A DNA stretch of 37,154 nt from assembly GCA_025060695.1 (NCBI GenBank), contig JANXBH010000016.1, forward strand, positions 1 through 37,154, given 5' to 3'. Below, one piece after another: positions 23,137 to 34,420 of the stretch (within the stretch, counting starts at the first letter, position 1; each line of letters begins with the position of its first letter). This DNA comes from Caldifarciminota bacterium. Its GTDB lineage: Bacteria > Hydrothermota > Hydrothermia > LBFQ01 > DSFT01. The notes below the pieces were generated by a model that had not been told where the DNA came from, did no database searches, and saw only the letters and a program-made list of their open reading frames with translations. A program made the translations under genes and the position numbers.

Positions 23137-24441
23137 TTGTTTGAAATAGAAATTGGTAAATTAGTTAGAAATACTATAAGAAATTTGAAGCTTGGAGATG
23201 GTTCAACATTTGCAGGTAGAATAGTTTATAAACTTGACAAGGATATTCTGAGGAAAATTCTAAATAAACTTGACTTTTATATTCTTATTACAGGTACAAA
23301 TGGTAAGACTACTACTAATAATCTAACTTCTTTCGTTTTGTCTAAGAAATACAATATTACTACTAATAAAGAAGGTGCAAATTTAATTTATGGGATAATT
23401 ACGAGTTTTTTTGAGAATTTTGGAAATGTTGGGGTTTTTGAAGTTGACGAGTTTCACATAAACAAAGTGATAAAGTATAGAGAACCTGAAATTATTGGCA
23501 TTACTAATTTGTTTAGAGACCAATTAGATAGGTATACTGAGGTGAATAAAATTAGAACACTTTGGAGGGAAAACTTTTCAAATTTAAAAATTACGAAGTT
23601 TGTAGTAAATTCAGATGATCCATCACTTTCTTATTTGTTTAAGGACTTTAATACCTACTTTTATGGCTTAGAATTAAGCTATTCAAGAATAAGTGAAATT
23701 GAAAATTTAAGCGATAGCCACTATTGTCCTAATTGTAAAATTCCACTAAAATATAATAGAATTTACTATTCGCATCTTGGAAATTATGAATGTATAACTT
23801 GTGGTATGAAAAACCCAAATAACTATTTAAGTATTAGTGATATAAGGACTTTTGGATTTAATGGTATTGAGGTAAAGATTAAGAACAAATACTATTTTTT
23901 TGATGTTAGCGGTTTTTACAATGCTTATAACATTTTACTTTCTATTACTATATGCAGTCTACTTGGTCTTAGTATAGATGAATTTTTTGAATACTCAAGA
24001 GGTTTTAAAGTCCCATTTTCAAGAGGCGAAAAGTTAAAATATGGTAATAAGGACATTATTCTCATGTTAGTAAAGAACCCTACAGGTTTTAATGAAACTT
24101 TAAGGATTGCAAAAGAGGAGAATTTTGAGCTATTAGTTATTTCAATTAATGATTGGTCCGCTGATGGACATGACGTTTCTTGGCTTTGGGATGTAGATTT
24201 TGAAGAAAATATTAATGCGAAGGAAATTTTCTTAACAGGAAATAGAGTATATGATATAGCAATTAGGCTAAAGTATGCAAACTATAGAAATTTTAGAATT
24301 TTTGAGAATTACAGGGAATGTATTGATTATTCATTAAATTCAAATTACAAAAAAATAGGTATTATGGCAACTTATACTTCATCTCTTTTAATCAGAAAAC
24401 ATCTTTCAAAATATCACATAACAAAAAGTAAATTACAGTAG
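23137..24441 (+). CDS. murT: MurT-like Mur ligase, lipid II isoglutaminyl synthase subunit
   Basis: A 434-residue Mur ligase-family protein with ATP loop ITGTNGKTTTNNL, GVFEVDEFH, ITNLFRDQLDRYTEV, a Cys4 zinc ribbon (HYCPNCKIP, ECITCGMKN) inserted in the middle domain, and the DUF1727 end block VKNPTGFNETLR and INDWSADGHDVSWLWDVDFE. That pattern is MurT, which with the glutaminase GatD amidates the D-Glu of lipid II. GatD is normally the next gene; here a TPR-like membrane gene follows. The start is TTG. About 434 residues is the usual length. Confidence 0.88.
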   Translation: MFEIEIGKLVRNTIRNLKLGDGSTFAGRIVYKLDKDILRKILNKLDFYILITGTNGKTTTNNLTSFVLSKKYNITTNKEGANLIYGIITSFFENFGNVGVFEVDEFHINKVIKYREPEIIGITNLFRDQLDRYTEVNKIRTLWRENFSNLKITKFVVNSDDPSLSYLFKDFNTYFYGLELSYSRISEIENLSDSHYCPNCKIPLKYNRIYYSHLGNYECITCGMKNPNNYLSISDIRTFGFNGIEVKIKNKYYFFDVSGFYNAYNILLSITICSLLGLSIDEFFEYSRGFKVPFSRGEKLKYGNKDIILMLVKNPTGFNETLRIAKEENFELLVISINDWSADGHDVSWLWDVDFEENINAKEIFLTGNRVYDIAIRLKYANYRNFRIFENYRECIDYSLNSNYKKIGIMATYTSSLLIRKHLSKYHITKSKLQ

Positions 24442-24452
24442 CTTTAAACTTT
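24442..24452 (+). promoter_or_regulatory. Putative promoter element upstream of the TPR-like gene
   Basis: CTTTAAACTTT starts one base after the murT stop; TAAACT (24445-24450) lies 9 bases before the ATG at 24460. It may add a start point for the TPR-clpC-trmD run. Confidence 0.35.
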
Positions 24453-24459
24453 TATTGTT

Positions 24460-25059
24460 ATGGATATAAAAAAATTAAGTGAGCTTTTAAAGCTGAAAAA
24501 AGAGCAATTAATTTTTTTAGGAGGAATAGTAATAGTTTTGATTATAGTGTTGCTATATAACTTCTATTCACAGAAAAAAGTAAATCCTGACAGTGAAGTA
24601 AATTTTGTTCAGTCATTTTATGCTTTGCAATTTGGAGATACCTTGGGTGCTCCTAAAATGTTAAATGATTTATATATTAGAAATAAAAATAATACATTAG
24701 GTTTTTGGTCAGGTTTAGCACTTGCTGACTATTACTATAAACTTCAAAAAGACGATAATGCATTTAGTATTGTTAGGAACATAAAATCTTCAGATGAAAT
24801 AGGAAATGTTGCACTAAAAGTTTTAAGAGCTGATTTAAAAATTAGCAAAGGTGATATAAAGGGGGCAATAAGTGAGCTAAATGTGAAAACTAATTTCAAT
24901 TCTCTAAATGATTACGTTAAATATAGAAAAGCAAAAATCTTGCTATCAATAGAAAAAGAGAAAGAGGCTATAGAGCTGCTTAAAGAGCTCTCTAATAGAA
25001 AAGGTATATTTTCTGAGCTTGCAAAAGAAGAACTTAGAAAATTAGGTCAGAAATTATGA
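24460..25059 (+). CDS. Membrane-anchored TPR-like protein
   Basis: A 199-residue protein. Residues about 17-37 (LIFLGGIVIVLIIVLLYNFY) form one membrane helix. The rest is helical with a TPR rhythm: LGFWSGLALADYYYKLQKDDNAFSI, VLRADLKISKGDIKGAISEL, YVKYRKAKILLSIEKEKEAIELL. The layout (N-terminal helix plus outer TPRs) resembles YfgM-type proteins, which attend membrane-protein quality control, but I would not name it on this basis. The stop overlaps the next ATG (ATGA). Confidence 0.6.
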   Translation: MDIKKLSELLKLKKEQLIFLGGIVIVLIIVLLYNFYSQKKVNPDSEVNFVQSFYALQFGDTLGAPKMLNDLYIRNKNNTLGFWSGLALADYYYKLQKDDNAFSIVRNIKSSDEIGNVALKVLRADLKISKGDIKGAISELNVKTNFNSLNDYVKYRKAKILLSIEKEKEAIELLKELSNRKGIFSELAKEELRKLGQKL

Positions 25060-25406
25060 TATTCAGTGCTTTAAGAATAAAAATGATATCCATGCTTTCA
25101 TATATTTTTCCTTTTGGTTTAGTAAATGCAATGATTTTTCAAGATTTTGATAATGACTATCTTAGATTTAATGTAGTTCAAGGCTTTATAGTAAATGTTC
25201 TTTATGTTTGCCTTATAATTTTTTACTTTATGTTAAAACTTCTTTTAGGTCCTATACCCTTTATAAACTACATAGCTAATCTCGTTGGTTTTATCTTTCT
25301 TGGTTTGTCTCTATTTATAACTATAAGGGTATTTTTCTCTATCTTAGATGGAGAACTATACAGAGTTCCCTTTTTAGGTTTTTTAGTTGATAGCTTTGAA
25401 AAGTGA
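25056..25406 (+). CDS. DUF4870/Tic20-like membrane protein
   Basis: A 116-residue integral membrane protein with three to four helices. The segment DYLRFNVVQGFIVNVLYV, with a charged residue just before the Q-G of the second helix, is the mark of DUF4870/Tic20-like small membrane proteins. Role unknown; co-transcription with a TPR membrane protein and clpC hints at envelope or protein quality control, by context only. Confidence 0.6.
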   Translation: MIFSALRIKMISMLSYIFPFGLVNAMIFQDFDNDYLRFNVVQGFIVNVLYVCLIIFYFMLKLLLGPIPFINYIANLVGFIFLGLSLFITIRVFFSILDGELYRVPFLGFLVDSFEK

Positions 25407-25415
25407 GGTAGTTTT

Positions 25416-27905
25416 ATGTTTTTAAATAATGAAAAGTTTACTGAAGGAGCTAAGAAAGCTCTGCTTTTTGCAAGGGAAGAAGCAATAAGATTTGGAAATG
25501 AATATATAGGGACTGAGCATATTCTTTTGGGTATTCTTAATGTGCAAGAGGGTATAGCAATATCTGCACTTACTAATCTTGGAGTTGATATAGAAGAGCT
25601 TAAGAGTATGGTGGTACATAGTATAAGTAGAGGTGATAGTTTAAAAAGAGATCATGGTGCGGAGCTTCCAATTAATACCTCTTCAAAAAGGGCTATAAAT
25701 AATGCTATAGAAGAAGCAAGAAAAATTGGTCAGACACTTGTTGGGACAGAGCACTTACTTCTTGGTTTATTAAGGGATAGAAGGTCACTTGCAGCTCAGA
25801 TTTTAGAAAATTTAGGCATAGACTACGATAGTGTGAAAGTTGAAGTAATTAAATTAATCGGACAAAGTAGAGCGGAAGAGCAAGGTGGATATAGTTATTT
25901 TTCTTCATATGAACCTCAAAGAAAACCAACTTCTCAAGCCTCAAGGTCTTCAAATACAAAAACCTTAGATAGTTTTTCTATCGACTTAACTCAATTAGCA
26001 AAGGAAAATAAACTTGATCCTATAATAGGAAGAGAGGAAGAGATAGAAAGAGTTATTCAAGTATTAAGTAGGAGGAAGAAAAATAATCCAGTTCTTATAG
26101 GGGAGCCTGGGGTTGGTAAGACTGCTATTGTGGAAGGTCTTGCACAGAGAATAGCTTCTGATGATGTCCCACCTGTTTTAAGAAATAAAAGAATTGTAGC
26201 TTTAGATTTAGCTTCTATAGTGGCAGGCACAAAATATAGAGGTCAATTTGAAGAGAGGATAAAGGCAATTATAAATGAGGTAATAAATGCTCCAGATGTA
26301 ATACTATTTATAGATGAATTACATACTATAGTAGGTGCTGGTGCAGCTGAAGGTGCACTTGATGCAGCAAATATACTAAAGCCAGCACTTGCAAGAGGAC
26401 AAGTAAGATTAATAGGTGCTACTACATTAGAAGAATATAAAAAATACATAGAGAAGGATGGTGCATTGGAAAGAAGGTTTCAACCTATATTAGTTGATCC
26501 ACCAAGTGTTGAGGAAACTATTAGAATACTTGAGGGATTAAAAAGAGAGTACGAGGAATTTCACAATGTAATTTACACTAATGAAGCAATAATAGCAGCG
26601 GCAAAACTTTCCGATAGATACATTCAAGATAGGTATTTACCAGACAAGGCAATAGATGTAATTGATGAAGCTGGTGCTATGGTAAAATTAACAAGACAAG
26701 TAGATGACCCTGAACTTAGTAGACTATATAGAGAATTAGAACAAATTAGAAAAAGAAAGGTTTTTGCTGTAAGGAAAGAAGAATATAGTTTAGCTGAGAA
26801 GTTGAAACAAAAGGAAGATGAGATTTTAAGTAAAATTAAGAAAAGAAAACTTGAAATAAAGAAAGAAATAGTTGAGGTGACTTATGAAGATGTAGCGAAG
26901 GTTATATCAAGGTGGACAGGTATTCCTTTAACTCAAATTAGTTCAGATGAGGAAAGGAAATTAATAAATCTTGAAGAAGAACTTAGAAAATATGTAATAG
27001 GTCAAGACCAAGCTATTACTTTACTTGCAAAATCAATTAGAAGAAGTAGGGCAGGTATTAAAGATCCTAAAAGACCTATTGGTTCGTTTATATTCCTTGG
27101 TCCAACAGGGGTTGGTAAAACTGAGCTTGCAAGAAGTCTTGCAAGATTTCTATTTGGTAGTGAAGAAAATCTAATTAGAATTGATATGAGTGAATATATG
27201 GAGAAGCATAATGTTTCAAGGCTTATAGGATCTCCACCCGGATACGTAGGTTATGAGGAAGGAGGACAACTTACAGAAAAAGTAAGAAGAAAACCATACA
27301 GTGTAGTTTTATTTGATGAGATAGAAAAAGCTCATCCAGATGTGTTTAATATATTACTACAAATACTTGAGGATGGAATTTTAACTGATGGTCTTGGAAG
27401 GACGGTAAGTTTTAGAAATACTATTATTATTATGACATCTAATATAGGGACTAGGCAACTTGCAGAAGGCAAGAAAGTTGGATTTAATATAGCTGAAAAA
27501 GAATTAAATTATCAAGATCTTGAAAAGCTACTAAAGGATGAATTAAAGAAATTTGTAGCCCCTGAGTTTTTAAATAGAATAGATGAGGTTATAGTATTTA
27601 GACCATTAAATAAAGAAGATCTTAAGCAGATAGTTGAAGTAATGTTAAGAGATTTAAGAGAGAGGTTATCTGAAAAATATATAACTATCAATATTTCCGA
27701 TAAACTAAAGAACTTTCTTGTTGAACAGGGATATAATGTAGAATATGGTGCAAGACCACTAAGGAGGGTAATAAGAAAGTATATTGAAGAAACTATTGGT
27801 GATGCTATCATAAAAGGTGAGATAAAGGAAAATTCAAGTGTGTTCTTAGATATAAATGATAATAAGGAAATTATCATAAAAACCGATATTTTAAGTAATG
27901 TTTGA
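25416..27905 (+). CDS. clpC: ClpC-type AAA+ unfoldase
   Basis: An 829-residue class I Clp ATPase. It has the double N-domain ([33 protein letters not shown]), Walker A at about 229-237 (GEPGVGKTA) in AAA1, a middle region with a UVR motif ([16 protein letters not shown]) typical of ClpC, Walker A at about 561-569 (GPTGVGKTE) and [19 protein letters not shown] in AAA2. It also has a VGF tripeptide of the type used to dock ClpP (KKVGFNIAE). It unfolds substrates for the ClpP protease. A GAGGT ribosome site precedes the ATG. clpP is not in the window. Confidence 0.94.
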   Translation: MFLNNEKFTEGAKKALLFAREEAIRFGNEYIGTEHILLGILNVQEGIAISALTNLGVDIEELKSMVVHSISRGDSLKRDHGAELPINTSSKRAINNAIEEARKIGQTLVGTEHLLLGLLRDRRSLAAQILENLGIDYDSVKVEVIKLIGQSRAEEQGGYSYFSSYEPQRKPTSQASRSSNTKTLDSFSIDLTQLAKENKLDPIIGREEEIERVIQVLSRRKKNNPVLIGEPGVGKTAIVEGLAQRIASDDVPPVLRNKRIVALDLASIVAGTKYRGQFEERIKAIINEVINAPDVILFIDELHTIVGAGAAEGALDAANILKPALARGQVRLIGATTLEEYKKYIEKDGALERRFQPILVDPPSVEETIRILEGLKREYEEFHNVIYTNEAIIAAAKLSDRYIQDRYLPDKAIDVIDEAGAMVKLTRQVDDPELSRLYRELEQIRKRKVFAVRKEEYSLAEKLKQKEDEILSKIKKRKLEIKKEIVEVTYEDVAKVISRWTGIPLTQISSDEERKLINLEEELRKYVIGQDQAITLLAKSIRRSRAGIKDPKRPIGSFIFLGPTGVGKTELARSLARFLFGSEENLIRIDMSEYMEKHNVSRLIGSPPGYVGYEEGGQLTEKVRRKPYSVVLFDEIEKAHPDVFNILLQILEDGILTDGLGRTVSFRNTIIIMTSNIGTRQLAEGKKVGFNIAEKELNYQDLEKLLKDELKKFVAPEFLNRIDEVIVFRPLNKEDLKQIVEVMLRDLRERLSEKYITINISDKLKNFLVEQGYNVEYGARPLRRVIRKYIEETIGDAIIKGEIKENSSVFLDINDNKEIIIKTDILSNV

Positions 27906-28597
27906 TGACAATTGATATAATTACATCTGTCCCAAAGATATTTGAAAGTTTTCTTTCATTTGGACCAGTAAGAAAAGCTATGGAGAATAGTTCATTAGTT
28001 ATAAGATTTTTAAATGTAGTTGATTTTGCAAAACATCCTAAAGAAATTGACGATTATCCTTATGCTGGTGTTTCTGGTATGGTTATGAAAATTGAACCTA
28101 TTTATAAAGCAATAATGTCTGCAAAAGAAAATTTTGATGAAAGTTATGTCATTCTTCTATCTCCGCAGGGGAAAGTGTTAAATCAAGAGAAAGTTAAAGA
28201 ATTGGTAAGTAAAAAGCATTTAATTTTAATCTGTGGAAGGTATAAGGGAATAGATGCAAGAGTAGAAAACTTTATAGATGAAGAAATATCAATTGGAGAT
28301 TATATTTTATCAGGGGGGGAAATTGCTGCTATAGTTCTTGTTGATGCTATTTCAAGATTACTTCCTAATGCTGTAAATGACCCTCTTTCTGTATTAACTG
28401 ATTCTTTTGAAGATGGTTTACTTGATGCACCTTACTATACAAGACCTTATGAATTTATGGGATATGTTGTCCCTGAAGTTCTTCTTAGCGGAGATCATAA
28501 AAAAATAGAAGATTGGATAAATACTGAAAAACTAAGAATAACAGTACAAAAAAGACCTGACCTTATTAAAAAGCTTGTTTTTAAATTGACAACTTGA
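27905..28597 (+). CDS. trmD: tRNA (guanine37-N1)-methyltransferase
   Basis: A SPOUT-class methyltransferase that makes m1G37 using S-adenosylmethionine. The product has [16 protein letters not shown] at the start, the knot motifs LICGRYKGIDARVENFID and SIGDYILSGGEIAAIVLVDAISRLLP, the DAPYYTRP block and the C-terminal SGDHKKIEDW helix. I place the start at the ATG at 27905, overlapping the clpC stop (TGATG), rather than the TTG at 27902. Its last codons form the first TTGACA box of the rRNA promoter region. TrmD usually sits with rimM and rplS; here neither is adjacent. Confidence 0.95.
   Translation: MTIDIITSVPKIFESFLSFGPVRKAMENSSLVIRFLNVVDFAKHPKEIDDYPYAGVSGMVMKIEPIYKAIMSAKENFDESYVILLSPQGKVLNQEKVKELVSKKHLILICGRYKGIDARVENFIDEEISIGDYILSGGEIAAIVLVDAISRLLPNAVNDPLSVLTDSFEDGLLDAPYYTRPYEFMGYVVPEVLLSGDHKKIEDWINTEKLRITVQKRPDLIKKLVFKLTT
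28586..28596 (+). repeat. TTGACAACTTG direct repeat copy 1 (probable -35 of rRNA promoter)
   Basis: TTGACAACTTG occurs at 28586-28596, overlapping the trmD stop codon, and again 45 bases downstream. From TTGACA an 18-base spacer leads to TATACT at 28610-28615, a good promoter, immediately followed by the local motif TTTAAAATT. Confidence 0.55.
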
Positions 28598-28609
28598 TAT
28601 TAGAAGTTT

Positions 28610-28622
28610 TATACTTTAAAAT
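28610..28622 (+). promoter_or_regulatory. rRNA promoter -10 region
   Basis: TATACTTTAAAAT: TATACT is 18 bases from the first TTGACA, and TAAAAT at 28617-28622 is the motif used before other genes. Which hexamer is the true -10 cannot be decided here. Confidence 0.5.
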
Positions 28623-28630
28623 TATCAAGC

Positions 28631-28641
28631 TTGACAACTTG
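28631..28641 (+). repeat. TTGACAACTTG direct repeat copy 2
   Basis: The second TTGACAACTTG, followed by CTATATGG. It could be the -35 of a second tandem rRNA promoter (TGTTAA at 28655 would be 18 bases away, a poor -10), or a binding/antitermination element. Confidence 0.4.
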
Positions 28642-28675
28642 CTATATGGAGTTTTGTTAAGAGTATTATTTAAGG

Positions 28676-31586
<2,911 letters not shown>

Positions 31587-31606
31587 TTAATAGTATTATT
31601 ACTAAA

Positions 31607-31724
31607 CCCAGGCTATCATACCGGTGGGGAAACACTCGGTCCCATTCCGAACCCGATCGTTAAGCCCACCAGGGCCGATGGTACTTCCCTCGCAAGGGGG
31701 TGGGAGAGTAGGTCGTAGCCTGGG
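31607..31724 (+). rRNA. rrf: 5S ribosomal RNA
   Basis: About 118 bases. CCCAGGCTA at the start pairs with TAGCCTGGG at the end, and CCATTCCGAACCCGATCGTTAAG is the typical loop A-C block. It follows 23S after about 20 bases, so both come from one precursor. Downstream, a 7-bp hairpin GAGAAAT/ATTTCTC (31739-31759) has no U-tract and is a poor terminator. Confidence 0.96.
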
Positions 31725-31810
31725 ATTTTAAAATATTAGAGAAATAAAATCAATTTCTCCGTTAAATAGACTCTATCCTATGCTTCTTAGAAATACTATT
31801 TAAAAAAACT

Positions 31811-34420
31811 ATGAACGAGGCAGAAACTAAAGCAAAACTTGTAGAGAAAAAACTTGAAGCGTCTGGTTGGAATGAGGAAAAAATTTCAAGAGAATTCTAT
31901 TATAATAAAGATTATACTTATACTGAAGGTAGGATAATCTTAATTGGCTCAAAAGTAAAAAGGGGAAGGAGAAAGAGAATAGACTATCTTTTAAGGTATA
32001 CTGATGGCTTTCCTATAGCGGTAGTAGAAGTAAAGTCTGTAGCAGAGAATCCAGAATCGGCACTTGAGCAGGCAAAAGATTATGCAAAAGACCTTGGACT
32101 TGCCTTTGCTTATTCTACCAACGGATATAAAATTATAGAATATGACTTTTTTACAAATACAAGTACTTTATTAGAAAATTTTCCTACACCGCAAGAATTA
32201 TGGAACAGATGGAAAATAAATACTGGTCTAAGTGAACCAATAGAAAGCAATTTAGTCCAAGTAGGACGCGTTTATGGCTATAATCAAAGTTCCATAAATC
32301 CTCTAACATATCCATACTATATACAAGAAGGAAAAGAACCTCGATATTATCAAGAAAGAGCAATAAGGGAAATTATAGTAGGTATACTAAAAGGGAAAAA
32401 AAGAATACTTCTTACTATGGCAACTGGCACAGGAAAAACATTTGTAGCTTTTCAAGTAGTTTGGAAACTTTTAAAATCTGAGCACTTTTTAAAAATAGGA
32501 AGACCTGGAAGAGTTCTATTTCTTGCAGATAGAATATTCCTGAGAAATCAAGCTTATAATACATTTTCACCTTTTAGCGATAAAAATAGCGATCCAAGAT
32601 ATCTAATAGAAGGACATCCTATAAAATTAAATAGACAGATATATTTTGGTATATATCAGACATTATGGACAGAAGATGATAAAAAAGAAAGATTATATCA
32701 AAAATTTCCAAGGGACTTTTTTGACCTTGTAATAATTGACGAGTGTCATCGTTCAGGTTGGGGAACATGGAGGGAAATACTTGACCATTTTGAAAGTGCT
32801 ATACATTTAGGCATGACTGCTACACCTAAGAGGAAAGATAATGTAGATACCTATGCTTATTTTGGAGAGCCTGTTTATGAATATAGTCTATCTCAAGGCA
32901 TAGAAGATGGTTTTTTAGCTACTTACAGAGTTCATAGAGTATTAACTACTATAGACAAGGAAGGCTTAAACTTGGAAGATGCAATAGAACAAGGAGCTGA
33001 AGTTTTTATTCCTGAAGATGTAGAGCCGAGAAGTAAATATACTACTTCTCAATTTGAAAGAGAAATAACATTACCAGATAGAACCAAAAAGATGGTAAAA
33101 CATTTAGCAAACCTTCTAAGAAAATATGGACCTATGGAAAAGACTATAGTCTTTTGCGTGAATATGGAGCATGCGCGTCAGGTAGCTATGCTTTTGCAAA
33201 ATGAACTTGGTCCAGAACTGAATATAGATAAATATGCAGTTCCTATTATTTCAGAGGAGAAAGAAATGGCTCTTGAGTGGTTAGAAGACTTTGCAAGTTC
33301 AGATAGTCCAACACCAGTTATAGCGGTTACTGCGGAACTTCTTTCAACAGGTATTGATGTTCCACCTTGTAAAAACATAGTCTTTATGAAAACAGTATCT
33401 TCTCCAGTGCTTTTTAAACAAATAATAGGAAGAGGTAGTAGAATAGATAAAATAACTGGGAAATATTTCTTTAGAATAATAGACTATACTAATGCTACTC
33501 GGCTTTTTGATAGATGGGATATTCCACAAGAGGAAGAGAAAGTAATACCAAAAGCAACAGGACCTTTAACTGCAGGTATAAAAGGAAAAGTTTTCCATGC
33601 TTTTAAGTATAAAGTAATTCAAGGTGCAAAGGTTTCAGTAAGGACAGGACCAAATACTCAGCAAGGACCTATATTGACTGACAAGGATGGTTTTTTTGAA
33701 TTTAAACACTTACCAGAAGGAGAGCTAATACTTATAGTATCAGCACCTGGTTTTTATAAAAGAAAGCTTTCAGTAGATACTGTAGCAAATAATACAGTTG
33801 AAGTAGAGATTTTTATAAAACCGCAAGTCAAAAGGAAGGAAAAAATAAAGGTAGAGGGTATTGAAGTAGAAATAGCGGAGGAAAAAATATTCATTATAGA
33901 GTCCACAGGTCAAAGCCTTACATTGGAACAATACAAAGCTTATATAGGAGGTAAGGTAAGGGAAAAAGCTGGAACTAAGAGAGAACTTAGAGATATATGG
34001 ATAGATAACTTAAAGAGGAATGAATTTTTACAATTCTTGCGTTCTGCGGGTGCAGACCCTACTGCATTAATAGAAGTAGAGGAGCTTAATTCTGTGGATA
34101 CTTTTGACCTTTTAGCACATCTTTCATATGGAACTTCTCTTAAGACAAGGGAAGATAGATATAAAGCATTTATGAATAGAGAAAGTAAGTTTATGTCTTC
34201 TCTTGAGGAAAAACAGAGGGAGGTAATTGAGGAAATGCTTGATAGATATAGATCATATGGTATAGAAGAAATGACAAGTGAAAAACTCTTTGACCTTTCT
34301 CCTTTTAAAGAATGGGGAAGTATATTGGGTATAAGTAAAAGATTTAGAGGGATTGAAAGGTTTACAAATATAGTTAAAAGCATAATAGAAAAAATTTATC
34401 CTTTGGAGGAAGTGCTATGA
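31811..34420 (+). CDS. hsdR: Type I restriction enzyme R subunit, with an inserted beta domain
   Basis: An 869-residue R subunit. The N-terminal PD-(D/E)xK nuclease has D58, E73 and K75 (IDYLLRY, AVVEVKS) and the QxxxY pair Q87/Y91. The helicase motor has Walker A TGTGKT at 205-210, DECH at 310-313, GMTATPKRKD and QIIGRGSRIDK. Residues about 589-671 form a carboxypeptidase-regulatory-like sandwich (IKGKVFHAFKYKVIQGAKVSV, TDKDGFFEFKHLPEGELILIV, APGFYKRKL) that ordinary HsdR lacks. The C-terminal part (SLEEKQREVIEEMLDRYRSYG) looks like the EcoEI-type R C-terminus. It cleaves DNA after translocation when bound to HsdM/HsdS. The next gene overlaps by 4 bases. Confidence 0.92.
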   Translation: MNEAETKAKLVEKKLEASGWNEEKISREFYYNKDYTYTEGRIILIGSKVKRGRRKRIDYLLRYTDGFPIAVVEVKSVAENPESALEQAKDYAKDLGLAFAYSTNGYKIIEYDFFTNTSTLLENFPTPQELWNRWKINTGLSEPIESNLVQVGRVYGYNQSSINPLTYPYYIQEGKEPRYYQERAIREIIVGILKGKKRILLTMATGTGKTFVAFQVVWKLLKSEHFLKIGRPGRVLFLADRIFLRNQAYNTFSPFSDKNSDPRYLIEGHPIKLNRQIYFGIYQTLWTEDDKKERLYQKFPRDFFDLVIIDECHRSGWGTWREILDHFESAIHLGMTATPKRKDNVDTYAYFGEPVYEYSLSQGIEDGFLATYRVHRVLTTIDKEGLNLEDAIEQGAEVFIPEDVEPRSKYTTSQFEREITLPDRTKKMVKHLANLLRKYGPMEKTIVFCVNMEHARQVAMLLQNELGPELNIDKYAVPIISEEKEMALEWLEDFASSDSPTPVIAVTAELLSTGIDVPPCKNIVFMKTVSSPVLFKQIIGRGSRIDKITGKYFFRIIDYTNATRLFDRWDIPQEEEKVIPKATGPLTAGIKGKVFHAFKYKVIQGAKVSVRTGPNTQQGPILTDKDGFFEFKHLPEGELILIVSAPGFYKRKLSVDTVANNTVEVEIFIKPQVKRKEKIKVEGIEVEIAEEKIFIIESTGQSLTLEQYKAYIGGKVREKAGTKRELRDIWIDNLKRNEFLQFLRSAGADPTALIEVEELNSVDTFDLLAHLSYGTSLKTREDRYKAFMNRESKFMSSLEEKQREVIEEMLDRYRSYGIEEMTSEKLFDLSPFKEWGSILGISKRFRGIERFTNIVKSIIEKIYPLEEVL
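33575..33823 (+). other. Carboxypeptidase-regulatory-like domain within hsdR
   Basis: Codons 589-671 of hsdR give GIKGKVF, QGAKVSV, ILTDKDGFFEFKHLPEGELILIVSAPGF and NNTVEVEIFIKP, the G-V-V and D-G-x-F/Y-x-(F/I) plus L-P-x-G-x-Y/I rhythm of the CarboxypepD_reg/PEGA-like sandwich, usually found in secreted or envelope proteins. Reading frame and codon use are continuous with hsdR. Confidence 0.7.

Noticed and set aside
28598-28675. tRNA or 16S end upstream of 23S
   Set aside because: Only about 78 AT-rich bases separate trmD and 23S; no cloverleaf or 16S 3' end (anti-Shine-Dalgarno) is present.
31739-31759. Terminator after 5S
   Set aside because: The 7-bp GAGAAAT/ATTTCTC hairpin is AT-rich and lacks a following U-tract.
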